Under the pieces are notes generated by a model. That model was not told the origin of the DNA, did not search any database, and was given only the letters and a program-made list of their open reading frames with translations. Below, piece after piece: positions 12,980-15,113 of a DNA stretch of 15,113 bases; within the stretch, counting starts at the first letter, position 1; each line of letters opens with the position of its first letter. The stretch comes from Candidatus Didemnitutus sp. (lineage in GTDB: Bacteria; Verrucomicrobiota; Verrucomicrobiia; Opitutales; Opitutaceae), in contig JAUXOH010000030.1 in assembly GCA_030682505.1 (NCBI GenBank), forward strand, positions 1-15,113. The letters run 5' to 3'. A program made the position numbers and the translations under genes.

Positions 12980-14115
12980 GCAAGTTTCTCATCGCTTGCG
13001 GCGGCACGGGTGGCCATCTCGCGCCCGGCATCGCGCTGGCCGAGACCCTGATCGAGCGCGGCCACGACGTGCGGCTCTTCATCTCCCACAAGCGGGTCGA
13101 CACCCGGTTGGTGGAGAAATATCCGTTGCTCCAGTCCGCCCGCGTGCCCGGCGCACCCATTGGTCTGCGTCCGGATGTTTTTGTCCGTTTCATCGTGGAG
13201 CAGTCGCGCGGGGTGGCCTTCAGTTTGCGCTACCTGCGGCAGTTTCGCCCCGATGCGGTGGTCGGATTCGGCGGGTTCACGAATGCCGGTGTGACGGTGG
13301 CGGCGCGTTGGCTCGGGATCCCGGTCGCGTTGCATGAGGCCAATCGCATCCCCGGACGGGCGGTGCGGCTCCTGTCGCGGATGGCGCAGCGCCTGTATCT
13401 GCCACCCGGCGTGAGACTGCCCGGCCGGCTTGGTCTGCAGATGCGGCACTCGGGCCTGCCGGTCCGGCGGGAAGTGTCCCGCCTGCCACGGGAGGTGGCG
13501 CGGGAGATGCTCGGCGTTGATCCGCGCCATAAATTATTGGTCGTCATCGGCGGCAGTCAGGGCTCGCAACCCTTGAACAAGTGGACTTCCGAGAATGCCG
13601 GGCCACTCGCTCAGGAAGGGGTGCAGACGTGGTGCGTCACCGGTCTCGGCAACGGGGAAAACAGCGTGCGGGAATTCCGCAGCAAGACCGGCGCGGTTGT
13701 CCGCGCCTGGTGCGAGCCCTTCACGGATCGGGTGGGCGCCTTGCTCTCGGCGGCCGATCTGGTGGTCAGTCGCGCGGGGGCCGGCACCTTGGCCGAACTG
13801 GTCCGGTGCGAAACTCCGGCGATCTTGATTCCCTATCCGCAGGCGGCCGACAATCACCAGTGGGCCAATGCCCGCCAATTCGAACAACAGGGCGGCGGCC
13901 TGGTCATCGACCAGCACGCGCTGTCGTTGCTCCGGCAGGAGGTGCTCGAGGTGCTCTTCAACGATTGGTTGGTGAACAAGTTTCGCGAGAACCTGCACCG
14001 CATGGCGGCGGAGGACGCGGTGGACACGATCGCGCAGGACCTGGAAGAACTCGCGGACCGCGTGCCGCCGCGGCGACATAGGCGTCACCGTCCCGTCACC
14101 GCTCCCACGACATGA
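12976..14115 (+). CDS. murG: UDP-N-acetylglucosamine--lipid I N-acetylglucosaminyltransferase MurG
   Basis: MurG adds GlcNAc to lipid I to make lipid II on the cytoplasmic face of the membrane. The protein has 379 residues in two GT-B Rossmann domains. Motifs are the N-terminal GGTGGH loop (9-14), VVGFGGF, HEAN (120-123, where HEQN is usual), GGSQGS (192-197, often GGSQGA), SRAGAGTLAEL, and the UDP-GlcNAc-binding PYPQAADNHQWANA with H294-Q295. ATG 12976 overlaps the ftsW stop as ATGA and has a GGAGG ribosome binding site; open sequence upstream in this frame lies inside ftsW. The last 18 residues form an unusual Arg/His/Pro-rich tail beyond the conserved fold. The stop overlaps the murC start, again as ATGA. 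Confidence 0.96.
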   Translation: MSKFLIACGGTGGHLAPGIALAETLIERGHDVRLFISHKRVDTRLVEKYPLLQSARVPGAPIGLRPDVFVRFIVEQSRGVAFSLRYLRQFRPDAVVGFGGFTNAGVTVAARWLGIPVALHEANRIPGRAVRLLSRMAQRLYLPPGVRLPGRLGLQMRHSGLPVRREVSRLPREVAREMLGVDPRHKLLVVIGGSQGSQPLNKWTSENAGPLAQEGVQTWCVTGLGNGENSVREFRSKTGAVVRAWCEPFTDRVGALLSAADLVVSRAGAGTLAELVRCETPAILIPYPQAADNHQWANARQFEQQGGGLVIDQHALSLLRQEVLEVLFNDWLVNKFRENLHRMAAEDAVDTIAQDLEELADRVPPRRHRRHRPVTAPTT

Positions 14116-15113
14116 GCGACGTCATTTTACCTCCGTTGTTTGGTCGCCCGCTCCGGCAGGTGCACTTGCTCGGTGCCGGCGGCATGGGCATGGTGCCCCT
14201 GGGACTGTATTTGGTGCAGCGCGGTTTCAAGGTGAGTGCCGAGGATGATTCCTGGAATCCCGCGACGCGTGCACTCCTTGAGCAAGCCGGCGTCGAACTG
14301 ACCGCTGCGAACGGCCGGCCGGCCGGGACGGACCTCGTGGTTTTTTCTCCCGCCGTCGCCCATACCCATCCGGCGCGGGCGCTCGCGACCGTCCAGGGAA
14401 TCGAGCAGGTGCGCCGCGGTGAGATGCTGGCGGAGATCACCCGGGATCGAAAACTCGTGGCCGTCGTGGGTTCGCACGGGAAGACCACGACCACGGCGAT
14501 GCTGATCACGGCACTGCAACAGAGCGGCTTTGACTGCGGCTGGGTGCTGGGTGGACTCTTTTCCGACCACGCCTTGCCCCCCGCACGCGATGCCGCGGAG
14601 TGGCTGGTGGCCGAGGTGGATGAAAGCGATGGCACGATCGGCCTCTTCGCCCCGGAGATCACTTTGACGGTCAATCTCGATTGGGATCACGCGGACCATT
14701 ACGCGAAGCCCGGCGATTTGGAGAAAGAGTTTGCCGCGCTGTTCGCGCGGACGAAACAGGCGGTGTTCATGAGTGACGCCTGCGTTTTGTCCCGCACCTT
14801 GCTGTCTGAATTCCCGCCCCACGCGTCCGTCATCACGTTTGGGGTGATCGGTGATTATCAGTGCGCGCACAGCGAAGAATCCGCCGCGGAGATTGAGCTG
14901 AAGCTGGGTGGCCGCTTCGCCCTTTCCCGCGCCCGCGTGCGCGCCCGCGGTGAGTTCAATGCGCACAACGCCGTGGCCGCGCTCGCGGTGGCGCAGCACC
15001 TCGGGGCGGCGATCACCCCGGACTCCCTCGCGGCATTTTCGGGGGTGCGGCGGCGGCAGACGCTGCTTTATTCATCGAGCACGCTGGCGATCTTCGAGGA
15101 TTACGCGCATCAT
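14112..15113 (+). CDS. murC: UDP-N-acetylmuramate--L-alanine ligase MurC (3' end outside the window)
   Basis: MurC attaches L-alanine to UDP-MurNAc, the first stem-peptide step. The frame opens at ATG 14112, overlapping the murG stop by 4 bp, and runs without a stop for 334 codons to the right edge. About 120-150 C-terminal residues are missing, judging by the family's usual length. Motifs are HLLGAGGMGM in the N-terminal UDP-binding domain, the ATP loop GSHGKTTTT with K124, EVDESDGT (D170-E-S-D173), TVNLDWDHADHY, and FNAHNAVAALAVA. VRRRQTLLYSSS then leads into DYAHH at the window end. DESDG rather than the DEYD form of Mpl supports MurC over the muropeptide-recycling ligase. No Shine-Dalgarno sequence is visible, so translation is probably coupled to murG. 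Confidence 0.93.
   Translation, partial: MSDVILPPLFGRPLRQVHLLGAGGMGMVPLGLYLVQRGFKVSAEDDSWNPATRALLEQAGVELTAANGRPAGTDLVVFSPAVAHTHPARALATVQGIEQVRRGEMLAEITRDRKLVAVVGSHGKTTTTAMLITALQQSGFDCGWVLGGLFSDHALPPARDAAEWLVAEVDESDGTIGLFAPEITLTVNLDWDHADHYAKPGDLEKEFAALFARTKQAVFMSDACVLSRTLLSEFPPHASVITFGVIGDYQCAHSEESAAEIELKLGGRFALSRARVRARGEFNAHNAVAALAVAQHLGAAITPDSLAAFSGVRRRQTLLYSSSTLAIFEDYAHH

Noticed and set aside
14112..15113. Mpl (muropeptide-recycling ligase) instead of MurC
   Set aside because: The acidic motif reads DESDG, as in MurC, and the gene sits directly after murG in a dcw cluster.

Overview
This GC-rich window is the front two thirds of a division and cell wall (dcw) cluster, all on the + strand. 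The order is mraZ, rsmH, ftsL-like, ftsI, murE, murF, mraY, murD, a LysM protein gene, ftsW, murG and murC, with murC cut by the right edge. MurE carries the DNPR signature of meso-diaminopimelate addition, so the organism makes Gram-negative-type peptidoglycan. The small membrane protein families at the left, the high GC content and the LysM gene between murD and ftsW suggest a member of the Verrucomicrobiota, probably Opitutales/Opitutaceae. That placement is inference from gene content, not from a database match.

Left flank (1-1130): the end of a protein with three BON domains, a strong intrinsic terminator, then two tiny membrane protein genes (DUF3185 and DUF1328/YtjA families). These families are usually tied to envelope stress and are unrelated to the dcw genes.

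Intergenic region (1131-1609): a block of palindromic repeat DNA with two exact 86-bp direct repeats. Each contains two 7-bp hairpins held in an outer stem (a three-way junction), and a diverged copy upstream keeps its stem through a paired base change. After it comes the probable mraZ promoter, with three TGGNG boxes at exact 10-bp spacing, the expected form of a MraZ operator.

dcw cluster (1610-15113): MraZ is the cluster's transcriptional regulator and RsmH methylates 16S rRNA. The FtsL-like protein and FtsI belong to the septal synthase, and FtsW is its polymerase partner. MurC, MurD, MurE and MurF build the UDP-MurNAc-pentapeptide, MraY loads it onto the lipid carrier and MurG completes lipid II. 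The genes are tightly packed, with overlaps murF/mraY, ftsW/murG and murG/murC. The larger gaps lie before murE (if it starts at 5468), before the LysM gene and before ftsW, the last holding a structured hairpin. A 44-codon basic ORF between mraZ and rsmH may be a real small gene. Most start codons follow pyrimidine-rich leaders without a Shine-Dalgarno sequence.

No mobile element genes, RNA genes or CRISPR arrays were seen. The window is mainly a well-conserved housekeeping locus; the least explained parts are the palindromic repeat block, the small ORF after mraZ and the LysM gene.
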